Shown here: piece after piece, positions 12,002-22,786 of the stretch
Position numbering within the stretch: position 1 is the stretch's first letter
Layout of the letters: the number at the start of each line of letters is the position of its first letter
NCBI GenBank assembly: GCA_008828725.1
Contig: MEHQ01002830.1
Coordinates: forward strand, 343,384 to 407,383
DNA length: 64,000 bases
From: Saccharina japonica
Lineage: Eukaryota; Sar; Phaeophyceae; Laminariales; Laminariaceae
Direction: 5' to 3'
Made by a program: the position numbers and the translations under genes
The notes under the pieces: model-generated
What the model saw: the letters and a program-made list of their open reading frames with translations, nothing else
Database searches by the model: none
Told to the model about the DNA's origin: nothing

Positions 12002-13565
12002 TTAGTTTTGGTTCTCTATGCTGTAGTTTGTTTTTTCTTTTGTTTTCTTTCTACCTAGGTTTTGTTTCTGTTCAGTTTTTGTATTATATTCAGCCTTCTT
12101 TCTGTTTACTACAGTAGCTGTGGTTTTCTTATTTTGGTTTCGTTCTATTCAATAGTTAGGTTTCCTCCTATTTTGGTTGGTTTCCGTTTAGTTTTCTTTC
12201 TGGTTAAGTCTGGTTTCCGTTATAGTTTTATTTCTACGTATTTAGTCTTGTTTCCATGTTGTCTTCTTTCCATTCTGTTTTCTTTGTATTTTCTCTTGTT
12301 TCCGTTGTGTTTTCTTTCTATTCGGTTTTATTTTCTATTTCTATTTAGTTGTGTTCCTATTCAGTTTTATTTCCATCTATTAATACCATTGTAATGACGC
12401 CCAACGCTTCCAAATTTCACTTCCAGCTCTCAAAAACCAAAAGTGCACAAACTGCGAAGCCGAAAACACTGGGTGTCGGATTTTTTTTCTACGTGCGCCC
12501 CTGGATGGAACCCAAAATAAAACATAAAAACGTAAAACATATTCGAGTACGAGCATAAACTACCAAAGCTAACAAGGCAGTGTACCGAGTACCATCGCTC
12601 TCATATAACTCAACCCCTTCCTCTCCTAATAATGCCTCCCGGTTCTATCTGTTTTTTTTTTGTCATTTCTGCTCTCCAATAATTAACTCTTTTTTTTTTC
12701 GCTTTCTTTTCTTTTGTCATTATTCCCCCCCCGGAGGGCTCGATTTGTTTTTTTAACAACATTTGTTTTTTCAGTGTACCCAGCGTGTATCGGTGTACGT
12801 ATGCATGTGGTTGGTGTGACAGAGTACCGGAGAGGCGCAAACCTTCATATCGAGTCAAATAACGTATCATGATACCACACATACATCCCTCGTGCGACAA
12901 GTTTTACCTTGTATGATTGTTCTGCGTTGGCACGGTGTAATATGTGAGTGTCGAACACCGTTCGCGATGTCTCCGACAGTGACGTACACGACGTGTACAG
13001 AAGCATGTGGGACTTGTGTGGGAAGGCAAGCTGCCAATGACACCAGGCAGGGTCAGCAGTTGGTTTCTCTGATGGATTATCGTTGCAAGGGTATTCATAG
13101 GTGTCAAAGATACCTACCTAGGGTCTTTCGATCTATCTGCTAAGAAGGAAGGAACCTGCATGTTGATCCGACCAAGCTTGTCGACCGAATACAATGTGCC
13201 GAAGCAAGAAAAGAACGCACTCGACATTCCATGCCAAGCCTGCTGACCCCACGACTCTTCGGGGGCTTCCGATCCACCTTCGAGCGAGCTCATAGCTCCC
13301 TTGTTCCGCTTCCTACTGCTGCAGTCGTTGTCACTACTGGTGCAGTCGCTGTCACTACTACTGCAGTCGCTGTCACTACGCAGTTGCGGCCTACTCGTAT
13401 AGGTCGCAGCACCGACCAGTAGTATTGTAGTACTATGGAAGGCCTTGTACCAAGCAGGGGGCGGCTCTCTACCGTTCCCTGTGGTCAATACAGGGAGGGG
13501 ACGGTGTCAAGAACTACTTTAGTACTATGGAAGGCCTTGTATCAAGCAGGGGTGGGGGGACGGCC

Positions 13566-13805
13566 CTCTACGCGGGGTACAAGAAGCGGTATTCCACGAC
13601 ATGGGACGGCTGAGTACTCTCATTATAAAGATTCACGGTGCGTGTCGTGCTTCCTTGGCTCGGCTGAGGGACGCCTTCTTCAAAGTATACGCAGAAAATC
13701 TCGCGGGCGTGGAGGAAGCACTTCTCGAAGCAGGTATGAGCCGAGAAGGAACTGACGACAAGAACAGAACAGATTGGGCGTTCGTCCTTCAGAGATGCCG
13801 CAGGT
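13566..13805 (+). CDS. possible exon of an unidentified protein
   Basis: An open frame (about 80 codons, from near LRGVQEAVFHDMGRL to ...WAFVLQRCR) ends exactly at CAG|GTAAGT, a near-ideal 5' splice site at 13805/13806. The peptide is alternately charged and hydrophobic, as in amphipathic helices (for example RLRDAFFKVYAENLAGVEEA), and its composition looks more protein-like than neighbouring frames. Its beginning is uncertain. The most attractive acceptor downstream is the T-rich stretch ending TTTCCAG at about 14226. It lies between the two direct duplicates and is not itself duplicated. No family recognised. It could be a fragment inside a mobile element. Confidence 0.3.
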
Positions 13806-13835
13806 AAGTCTCGTCCTTAGGTTAATGACATAAAT

Positions 13836-14120
13836 GTGATGGGAAATAAGTTTAGCAGCAACCGTCTGTACACGTTTGGCACCGTACCCGTGCGGGAAGG
13901 ATGGTTCAATTGGTTAAATATACGTAGGTACATACATTATAAATTAGAACAGTGGCAGCTCCTTGTGAACAAACCATCCTACTACGTGTTTCTACACTTT
14001 GGTTCTGATGTTGGCGAAAACAAGATGATTCCACCAGCACCTGAGGCACTCCAGCGGTTTGACGTGGTCGTCCGCGTCTACGGTGGACTCCTTGAAAACA
14101 TTTCAAACACCTATTACTGA
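13836..14120 (+). CDS. possible small reading frame, unidentified
   Basis: 94 codons with mixed, protein-like composition (contains FGTVPVREGWFNWLNI and a hydrophobic/charged C-terminal part), ending in TGA at 14118-14120. It sits 30 bases after the candidate splice donor at 13805, so it would lie in that exon's intron or belong to a read-through form. No recognised domain and no homologous copy in this window. Confidence 0.2.
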   Translation: MMGNKFSSNRLYTFGTVPVREGWFNWLNIRRYIHYKLEQWQLLVNKPSYYVFLHFGSDVGENKMIPPAPEALQRFDVVVRVYGGLLENISNTYY

Positions 14121-15439
14121 GGTCAGATGCAAGACTAGCTCCGAATATTTGGACATCATACACCCCCCCCCCCGGAGGGATCGATTTGTTTTTGTTTACA
14201 ACGATTTGTTTTTTGTGTGTTTCCAGGGTGTATCGGTGTATTAATAATATGTGATGTGAGTGACTTGTAGTACCGGAGAGGCGCAAACCCTCACATCGAG
14301 TCAAATAACGTAACATGCCACCACATCCCTCGTGCGACATATTAAACCTGGTATGATTGTTCTGCCTGGCTTCTTGGTCGAGGCTTGGTGGTACACGGCA
14401 TGGCCATGTGCTTTACGGGTATAAAATATTACCGGCGTGTACTCGTTCTTCACCGTAGTCCTACCGTTTTACGGCTTAGCCAGGCGTTCCATGATGTAAT
14501 ATGTGGGTGTCGAACACTGTTCGCGATGTCTCCGACCGTGACGTACGCGACGTTTACAGAAGCATGTGGGAACGCAAGGTGCCAACGACACCAGGCGCGG
14601 TCAGCGGTTAGATTCCTCGACGGATTTCGTTGCAAGGGTATACACAGGTGTGGAAGATACCTAAGGTATATCGATATTTCTTCTCAGATGGAAGAAGGCT
14701 ACATTTTGATCCAACCAAGCTTGTCGACCGAATACACGGTGTCGAATACATTAAAGAACGCACTCGACATTCCATGCCAAGCCTTCCGATTCCACGGGTC
14801 TTCGGGGCCTTCTGGTTCATATTAGAGCGAGCTCATAGCTCCTTGGTACAGCTAACTACTGCTGCAGTCGCGGTCACTTCACAGTTGCGGCATATAGGTC
14901 GCGGCGCCTTCCAGTTGGGGTGTAGTACTATGGAAGGCCTTGCACCAAGCAGCGGCGGTATTTCATTTTAATGCATGGCCGTAGTCGTATGACCATAGAC
15001 CCTCGCATCCCTACAATGCCGGGACGGAGCACATTGGGTTTTCACCAACCAGGCAGATATTACTTGCACCAAGCGCGAAGCGCCGTGATGTATTGGGCGA
15101 GTCGCGTGGAGGGTGAGCTGCATCCTGCTAAGAACCGCCTCTGAGACGGACTTGCATATGGACGACTTCCTCCAATGAATTGATAAAATTTCTGGTGTGG
15201 CCACTCCCAGAGACAGCAATGGGTATTACTATGTATCTGCCTCATATTTTCCTTACCATATACACCGATACGATCATTCCCCTTGTGCGGAGTTGAGTTT
15301 ATCAACCCCGCACAAATGATCTACCAGACCGCCAGATTGGGTGACCGCCAAAACAAAAAACAAAAAAACGGTACCCTGGTTGTCTAGCTCACGCAGTGAG
15401 AGGCATGGTTTACAGCATCGTAGCCAGGCGACGCCAACC

Positions 15440-15720
15440 CAACCTATAAATACATAATATATGGGAGGGGGAGGGGCTCTCTGCCGTCCCCTGTGTTCAG
15501 TTTTGTATAGTTATCGTTCAGGCGTTGAGGGAGGGGACGGTGTCAGCTAATGTTGCAGTACTATGGGACGCCTTGTATCAAGCAGGGGGGGGGGCTTTCT
15601 TCCGCTCCCTGTGTTCAGTTTTTCTAGAGTAATAGTTATTGTACAGGCGTCGAGGGAGGGGACGGTGTCAGGTTATTTTCCAGGCGTAGAGGAAGCGGAC
15701 GGTGTCAGGTAACCCCTCTC
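15440..15720. repeat. tandem repeat, about 130 bp x 2-3
   Basis: Units share GAGGGAGGGGACGGTGTCAG, a CCCTGTGTTCAGTTTT block and a CTTGTATCAAGCAGGGG block. Related words also occur at 13440-13570, tying this stretch to the duplicated block upstream. Confidence 0.6.
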
Positions 15721-15859
15721 CCTGTTGGGAGGGTCGAAATTGAACAATTCTACGTGGCGTGTCGGAAGCGCTGCTTTCGACAACCCTCGACCTCATCACA
15801 ATTAGTTGCCAACACCTAAGGAACAGCAGCGCAACGATTTCCCTTCTCTACTACAGTTA

Positions 15860-16440
15860 CTATAAGTAGCTGGCTGGACAAATCCAATTCATAGATGTCA
15901 CTCGAAATAATTTGGTTGGGCAATTCCGATCAATAAATCTAACTCGAGACCTAATGGCTGGACAATTCCAATACTTAAACAGCACTGGAAAACATTTATT
16001 TCGACAACTATTTGCATTTATTAGAAAGCATTCACAATAAACTGGCAGGGAAATTCCAATACAGAATGTGACAACACCCGAAATACATTGAAAGGACAAT
16101 TCCAAATATTAGACAGCACCCAACCTAAGTTGCCCGGACAATTCCAATTAGCACACTTCAATCGGAATCATTTGGTTGGGATGATGCGATTAGTAGGCAC
16201 CACCCGAAAATAAATTGTAGCCACTCTAACTAATATGAAGTAGACTACTACGAGGGTGTTGTCATGGGAAAGGTCCAAACCATTATCCAGGCAATTTCAA
16301 TTATGTAACTTGCATTCAATTGTCCGGACACTTCCTATGAGTAGACATCACCCAAAGCAAGTTGCCTGGACAACTCAAATGATCTAACTTCAATCGAAAT
16401 AATTCAGTTGGGCAATTGCGATCAATAGGCAACACAGAAA
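15860..16440. repeat. degenerate tandem array, GGACAATTCCAAT core
   Basis: About ten copies of a TGG-CTGGACAATTCCAAT-like core are spaced roughly 40-60 bases apart, with spacers that share AATAATTTGGTTGGG in some units. Non-coding; strongly diverged, so probably old. Confidence 0.6.
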
Positions 16441-16499
16441 AGTATGGTGGCAGAAACAACAGACGGGTTGTCCTGGGGGTTATATATAATCAAGGGTTT

Positions 16500-16905
16500 T
16501 CATTACTTATAATATTCGAGACGGGACTGTTTGGACATGTTTGGTAGAGAAAAATTCCAAGACGGAACGGGACGGGACGGTAAAACAAACGGAAATATAG
16601 TTGGCTACACAAGACGGGACGGGATGGTGGGTGTGAAATTTCTCGACGGGACGGGACGGCACAGTACTTTGGATCGTTTTGTTCATGACGGGACGGGACG
16701 GTTACTAAACATTATCACGATGGGACGGGACGGTAACTGAAAATTATCACAAAGGGACGGGACGGTATTTTGTTTTCACTGGACGGGACGGGACGGTACA
16801 TGAACGTTTTCGTGATGGGACGGGAAGGTACATTAATTATTTTTCAAGACCGTACGAGACGGTACATTTTGTTGTTTCGACGGGACGGGACGGCAGATAT
16901 ATGCC
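16500..16905 (-). repeat. CCGTC family array, reverse orientation
   Basis: At least nine GACGGGACGGGACGGT blocks at 35-50 base spacing, the reverse complement of the arrays at 1803, 4075 and 9437. The left edge (16470-16535) matches the reverse of 9577-9640. This is the most regular copy in the window. Confidence 0.7.
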
Positions 16906-17424
16906 TAACGGGAGATGTCTTCTGAGACATTCCGACCCTACCCCCGGTTGCCTTGTCGGCTCGAGCTGCTATGCTTCCTGGCTGTACTTCCTTTGTGGTG
17001 CTGGTCGTTGGCTGTTCTACTAGCTGTGCTGCTCGCTGTGCTGTGGACCAGGTGGTTGCGGTTGTGAGTGGTGGTTGGTAGTGGTGGAGCTGGTTGGTCG
17101 GCCACGCCCGTTAGGTAGGCATCCATGATGCTGGATTCCGGTGTCGAGCACGGCGGGCGGTGGTGGTGTAATCCGTATCAAATCATACGCACTCGTCTGA
17201 TAAAACTCCAAATAGGACTTATTTACCATCTATTAATACGTACATGTTTTTTCATATGATACGTACCGGCAGCTCAACCATGAGCGAGTACCTGGTATGT
17301 ATTTATATGTGCACGTGGTACACGCGTATGATATCACGTTCGTGCAGGCGTATCATTCATTCGTTTAATCTTATTTGAAATTGTAATTTGGTATACTCTC
17401 TGGCCAACTCTGAAAGTTCCAGGG

Positions 17425-18155
17425 TTCTTTACGGTGCGGTTTTTCCTATCGGTTCGGTGCGGTTCGGTGCGGTTAACCGCACCGTAGGATTTTTCCCTCT
17501 TGAAAACCGCACCGCACCGCACCGTAGGTTTTGCGATTTCGGAAAACCGCAGCGAACCGCACCGTAGGAAAACAAATATAACCGAACCGCACCTAGGGTT
17601 CACGACATCTGAAAACCGCACCGAACCGCACCGTAGCATTACCGATTTCTGAAAAAAGCACCGAACCGCACCGTAGGATGCATGAAAAAACGAACCGCAC
17701 CGTAAGATTTTCTAAATCTTTAAACCGCACCGAACCGAACCCTATGATTCCCGATTTCTGAAAACCGCACCGAACCGCACCGTAGGATTCCTGATTTATG
17801 AAAACCGCACCGAACCGCACCGTAGGATGCATGAAAAAACCGAACCGCACCGTTGCATTCACGATTTCTGAAAACCGCACCGAACCGCACCGTAGGATTC
17901 CTGGTTTCTGGAAACCGCACCGAACCGCACCGTAGGATGCATGAAAAAACCGAACCGCACCGTAGGATTTACAATATCGGATAACCGCACCGAACCGCCC
18001 CGTACTATTTCTATTTTCTAAAATCCGCACCGAAATGGACCGTAGGATTTTCGTGGAAAAAAACCGCACCGTGCACGGACCGTTAACCATAACCCGGCTT
18101 AGCCTTTACGGTGCGGTTTTTCCTATCGGTTCGGTCGGTTCGGTGCGGTTTTTTG
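17425..18155. repeat. tandem array with GAACCGCACCGTAGGA unit
   Basis: About twelve units of 50-60 bases carry AACCGCACCGAACCGCACCG followed by a variable A/T-rich spacer. Both ends carry TACGGTGCGGTTTTTCCTAT on the same strand, opposite in sense to the array units, so the whole structure can fold back. Frames of up to 165 codons on the minus strand are by-products of the repeat. Confidence 0.75.
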
Positions 18156-18529
18156 TCAATTCGATCGGATAGACTTTGCCTCGCCTATTAATACCAAACA
18201 TTCTACGTACGCAGCTCGCAAAATTGAGTATCAACTATTCAATCAGTTGAACTCACTGCTGACGAATGTATATTCATTTTATTTGATGCCTTTATCTTTC
18301 GTTTACAAACCCGCATACATTTCAAGTCGATACGTACTTCGTCGATATAAAAACGTAGCGATGCGTGCGTAATATATTATTTGGTTTGAACTTTTCTTTA
18401 TGAATATATATACGTATATACGGGCCCTCAGCTGGTAGGTCGTATCGTATGGTATTCAAGATTTGACTGTACAAACGTTGAAAGGATGAACCGCGGCGAG
18501 TAGTTCCCCTGGCGGCGCGATATACGAAA

Positions 18530-19765
18530 AATAAACGCCCATCGACCGGCAGCTGTCCTACGCCCAGGCCCTGAAGAGGGTCGGGTGCCAGAGCGTGGAA
18601 GCCACTGTCCGGCAACGGCGCCTACTGTTCGCGGGGGCCGTGGCAAGGCAGCCAGACGGGCGACTCCCGAAACGACTGATGTTCGGGGAGCTGGTGGGGG
18701 GGAAGGACCCGGGCGCGGGGTGCCCGGAGCGGAACTGGCAGACGTGCCTGAAGGACGACTTCAAAGCGTTCGGAGCTACGCACGGCTCTACGGACGACCA
18801 GAGACGTGTCTTCGGAATCCCGAATTCAGTTTGGGCGGAAGCAGCGAAGGTGAAGGGAGGAAGGCAGTGGTACAAGGGAGTGCTGCAGGGAGCTGAGAGG
18901 TTTATGACCTCCTGGCACAAGGAAGAAGAGGAGGCTAGCCGGAAACGAGCGACCGAGCGAGAAAAAGAGCGCAGCAACAACAAAGAGACACCAAGAACCA
19001 ACGGGACGGGAGGGGTGCGGAAGAAGGGCGAATCGGCGAGGGAAGGAAACAAGCGAGAAATGGCGGACCGAGTGGCGCGATATGTGCCGGATTGACTGTC
19101 CTGGACTGTTTGTTTGTTTGTTTGTTTGTTTTGTTATTTTTCCCCCTCCCCCCCACCGCCGCACCATTGCACCACCCCCTCGGGATGACGTGTCAATGTG
19201 TTCTCTCTGCGGTCTTGTCTGTGTGAGTGTTTGCTTGTACTTTTGACTTGTCTCTTTGTCTTTGTCTTCGTCTTTTTCCCTTCGTTGCTTTTGACCTTTT
19301 GCAGTTACACTGCTCGCAGGCCGGGGGTACATCAATCACACGGGACCATAGTTCCCTTCCCCCGTATCAAGTCTGCGTTTATAATCGGGGTGGAGGACTC
19401 GATTTGTTTGCCTGACCGGTGTGAACCCGGCACGGAACACCCCGGCATTATAGGGGCACCAAGATAGAATCAGGGGGGCGTGTACCCCCGATTGGTGATG
19501 TTGACTTTTCCATTTTTATTTCTTACCTTCACATAGCGTGTCGTAGAGGGGAGCGGAGGGCTCCAGACTATCTGTTTTTGACTGGCTTTGATCGCTTTGC
19601 GGACCCTTCGGGTTCCACTTTTATTTCAGTATACCTTTTTTGGGTAAGTTAGCCTGTGACCACGGGAATCGACCGTGTCAAGTGTTGGATTAGTACGGAC
19701 AGATGGAGGTACTGGATAGAGAGACCGGCACGGTTTTTAATGTGAAGACAACAACAACAACAACA
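18530..19765 (+). mobile_element. 5'-truncated LINE (non-LTR retrotransposon), 3' end
   Basis: The frame from about 18541 to 19095 encodes the C-terminal end of a LINE reverse-transcriptase protein: LSYAQAL, then RRLLFAGAVARQPDGRLPKR, then a GELVGGKDPG-like turn and a W..C..DD stretch, followed by a basic/acidic tail. This order of a RR-L-AGH-R-like motif, RLP, G-ELV-GK and W-D is typical after the RT domain in RTE/L2/CR1-like LINEs. A non-coding 3' region of about 650 bases follows, containing a TTTG run and a GTGACCACGGG block, and ends in TTTTTAATGTGAAGAC plus (ACA)n. Everything 5' of the C-terminal part is missing, as usual for incomplete target-primed insertion. Confidence 0.8.
18541..19095 (+). 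pseudogene. C-terminal fragment of LINE reverse-transcriptase protein
   Basis: About 184 codons, open to a TGA at 19093-19095. It lacks the endonuclease and the RT catalytic core and so cannot be functional. The last 70 residues are Lys/Arg/Glu-rich and likely helical. The only in-frame ATG near the start (18595) is internal to the conserved part, so it is not a true start. Confidence 0.75.
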
Positions 19766-19829
19766 ACATAAAAAAACAAAAAATTTGGGGGGGTCATACA
19801 ATATAATAAACAATTTAAAAAAAAAAAAG

Positions 19830-19885
19830 CTGTGAGATCGAGGATTTGATCGAAACTCATATTTTCAAGCTGAGTGGGATACTTC
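19830..19885 (+). repeat. short dispersed repeat after an A-rich run
   Basis: GCTGTGAGATCGAGGATTTG and following ACTCATATT...GCTGAGTG match 23120-23172, each preceded by an A-rich tract. The two copies may mark a short retroposon family or shared target sequence. Too short to classify. Confidence 0.45.
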
Positions 19886-20439
19886 GATCGCGCGAACTAC
19901 GGGTTTTGACGGCAACAAAAACTGACATCTGTGGAACTCAAGGGAGGTCACATATATATACGGTGTATTTCCTGAACATGTTGCAGCAGATCAGTAGAGA
20001 TCCAGCCCAGGCCTGATGCTCGGGTTCGTGCGGCTCACTTGACGCACATGCGGTGGGTGCAGTTCGTACACGCATCCTCATGACAAATGCTGCTCTTCTT
20101 ATTTTTCGACGAAATGACATACCATGAACTGGTTCACGCCTGTATTTGTGGCAGAAGGACTCGCCGCACGCTGGCTCGTTTTTGTTGCGTTGCCTTCGCC
20201 TCAGTTTCGGCTCTGGTTCTTGCCCTTGCTGCTCTTATTGTCAGTAGTTCGCTGCTTCTCCTTCTTCGGGAATTGCTTGCGTTCTTGCCTTGAAATCGCC
20301 ATCTATATGCTTTTTTCGATTTTTGGGTGGTTGATTCACTCGGGGTCGGGTGTCTCGTCGTACTTTGCGCTAGCTTGTCCGTTCTTCGGCTTGTTTCCTT
20401 CTACCATCGATCACCTTGCCATTGTCGCCGTGCTGGTGG

Positions 20440-20830
20440 TAAGCTTGCCTTTCCCATCACTGCGGCGTGGGCGTTCCATCTCAGTTGCCCGTCCGTTGGC
20501 GTTTTCTGGGGGGTGGGGGGGGTGCGGTCACCTCCGCGTTTTCGTGGTTTGCCTCGAGTGCGGCGTCTCTTTTACCTCATTCTTGTGAACCTTGTGAAGT
20601 TTCTGAGCTGCCAGTGGGGTCGTCGTTTCTGCTGTCTTGCCTTTTTTCATTGTTTTCTGGGGGGTGGGGGGGTTGCAATCACTTCACATATTCGTTGTTT
20701 GTATTGAGTACGGCGTCTCCTTTACCTGCTTCTTGCGAGCCTTGTGCAGTTTCCTTACTGCCCATGGAATTTTCGTTTCTGCTACTCGTATCGTGCTTTT
20801 TTTCCTTGTTTCCTGGGGGGGGGGGGTTGC
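20440..20830 (-). repeat. tandem exon-intron-like units, about 150 bp x 3
   Basis: On the minus strand two units of 87 bases (20726-20812) and 81 bases (20576-20656), plus part of a third ending at 20505, are each preceded by a C-run ending in CCCCCAG and, for the first two, followed by GTAAARGAGACGCCG. The stretches between are 69 and 70 bases. Both lengths are multiples of three and give related Lys/Ser/Gln-rich peptides (shared words such as GSQE or KLHK depending on frame). This looks like duplicated small exons with introns, but one reading frame is not continuous through every unit, so a non-coding minisatellite is equally possible. Confidence 0.35.
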
Positions 20831-21235
20831 CATCTGTTCACGTTTGTTTGTATTCGTTGTTTAACATCAGTACGGATGAGGGCCAGCTTAATACGAAGTA
20901 CGTTTTAGTCCATTTGTTTACATCACGGGCTTCATGTACTACTTCGTCTTCCCCTTTGGAGCGACTGTTCCTTGACAAACAACGTTTATTTATCGTTTAG
21001 TGTGCGGGTTTGTCCTTATCTTCTCTCTTGCTTGCGTTTGTTGTTGTTGCAAAGTTTTCATTACCTTCCATCACTTTGTTCTTCGCTTATGCTATTACCA
21101 TCGAGTATTTGTTGAACCTTTGTTGCCTTTTTTTTCGTCGCTTGCAAACCCCCTCTGCCGCCGATTTCAATCTCTGGTGGCTTGTTACTGTAGTTATTCC
21201 TACTAAATAATATTTAACCACTTCGTTCTTCCTTA

Positions 21236-21444
21236 GGGCCAGTTTTATCGAATAAAACAAAAATTCAATTTGGAAAAAAAAAAATCAAATCCGCTTTTCA
21301 TTGGTCAACACACGCACCAGCACCAAATATTACGCCCCAAGATCCTAATCTTTGGTGCTGGTGCGTGTGTTGACCAATGAAAAGCGGACTTGAATATTTT
21401 TTTTTTCGAAATTGATTTTTTTCCTTCTTCGTTAAAACAGGCCC
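21236..21444. mobile_element. palindromic PIF/Harbinger-type MITE
   Basis: A 209-bp near-perfect hairpin: each half holds TTGGTCAACACACGCACCAG or its complement, a T- or A-rich run, and ends in GGGCC. It is flanked by TTA on both sides (21233-21235, 21445-21447). GGGCC-starting ends with a three-base TWA duplication are the signature of Tourist-like PIF/Harbinger MITEs. Sister copies are at 30763-30974 and, as a half, 11902-12001. Confidence 0.8.
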
Positions 21445-21849
21445 TTATCACGAGCGGTCGAGTTAGTTCGTGTTTCTAAACGTCGTCTTTACTAGTGATG
21501 GGCGCCGCCTAGGTTTTTCTTATTTGTTTCAGCCGCGTTACACCCTTTTGTTTTTGGGAATCTCGATTCTCTCTAAAATGTTGCGTTTAAGCTTTTTTTC
21601 CTACTTCTTTTGCTTATCTCTACTCGCTACGACTGGTACCTGGCCTTTCCGAGCTCAACATCACAATCTATCACGAGCTCTTGTCTCTGCCCCGGGATAT
21701 CAAAGGATGGAGGATTTAGATCGAGGCTGGGGTTAGTCGAGGCGATTCTATATAATATTGTGAACATGATTGAAACGTATGCGATGGAACGTGATGGACC
21801 GCAGCTGGTTGATGCTTGTGAAATAGGAATTAGGAATAAGGAGCAGTAA

Positions 21850-22783
21850 GGCCGTGTCTTAACCATTTTAGAACTGCAGTCCCGTTTTGGGGACAAACCA
21901 CTCTCATTATAAGTAATTTGTCCCCCAAAACGGGACTGCAGTTCTAAAAGGGTCAACTCCATTCGACAGCTTGGAATGGCTGGAACGGAACGAGATTATT
22001 CGCGTTCGTTCGTTCCATTCCATGTTATTTTTGCGGTTTGTGTCCAATCGACTGTTTAGGCACCCGATCCTGGAACAGGCCGTAACAGAACGTAACGCAT
22101 GAAGTTTGCCTCGGGACTGTGCAGCTGGATTCTAGGACAGGGGTACCGTCACGTAGGCAGCGAGTGCTCCTGGTACAGAGGATAGCTTCACACGCAAATA
22201 GAGCACCTGACATGCCTCAGACCAAGCAGTGCTAGGCGTCCATGTGGCACCCTCGGGACAAATCTTGAAGTCATGATATCGCCTTTGCGGTTCGACGAGG
22301 TATCCTGGTGCTTCTGTGAACATCGGTCCAGCGTTTATGCTAGATATCTATTGCCACAGTCTCGTTCGCCACCCGATTTTTTCCCTCGTGAGCCTGATGT
22401 ACAGGCCATGGCCGTATCGCGTGGCTCCTACCGCAGGAGAGACCTGTGGCGTCTGCACGTGCTCCATCGCGTGCTCCCATGCCATCTCATTTTGCCCCAT
22501 GCCCTGGTGGGCCTCCCAGCAAATGTCGCAACCAGTTGCAACACTTCCAGCACCAGTCAACTGCCGTAAATCTCGTTCCAAGTGGGCCGTTCGGTTTTGC
22601 TGAACAAGGGTTACTGTTTTGACAGATACGCTTCCTCTTTACAAATTTCCGGACAGGTTGGAACGCTTGGAATCTGTTCGCGTGTTTTTTGTTTCTCAAT
22701 ATCCAATTAGCACCACTTTTTCAGGGAAATAAGTTTACGTTCGTTCCGTTCCAACGCCCGCGAAGTGAAGTTAAGACACGCCC
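21850..22783. mobile_element. non-autonomous PIF/Harbinger-type element, 934 bp
   Basis: Ends are GGCCGTGTCTTAAC and, reversed, GGGCGTGTCTTAAC, flanked on both sides by TAA (21847-21849, 22784-22786). Inside are a second inverted pair of CGTTCGTTC-type words (about 21990-22020 and 22735-22760) and a separate hairpin insertion at 21861-21955. No transposase or Myb-like gene is visible, so it would depend on another copy. Confidence 0.7.
21861..21955. mobile_element. piggyBac-like hairpin MITE, about 95 bp
   Basis: CTGCAGTCCCGTTTTGGGGA and its reverse complement flank a 20-base loop; the ends run TTAACC...GGGTCAA. It is the same family as 49769-49862, where the TTAA flanks are intact. It lies just inside the left end of the Harbinger-type element. 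Confidence 0.65.
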
Positions 22784-22786
22784 TAA

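Larger units (their letters stand above)
11409..15300. repeat. complex block of direct and inverted duplications
   Basis: Three kinds of copies are visible. A C-tract followed by GGAGGGMTCGATTTG and a T-rich stretch occurs at about 11831, 12727 and 14165. About 700-800 bases starting there are duplicated directly (12727-13450 against 14165-14960, perhaps 80 percent alike). A 250-270 base segment is inverted between about 11550-11825 and 14975-15228. Purine/pyrimidine runs at the joints suggest recombination or mobile-element edges. Family unknown. Confidence 0.6.

Noticed and set aside
12892-14825. Related plus-strand frames in the two copies of the direct duplication (12892-13143, 14385-14825)
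   Set aside because: Similarity is no better at protein than DNA level, and frames shift between copies; treated as repeat, not genes.
17593-18090. 165-codon minus-strand frame
   Set aside because: Reads through the GAACCGCACCG array; the peptide repeats with the DNA unit and varies with spacer length.
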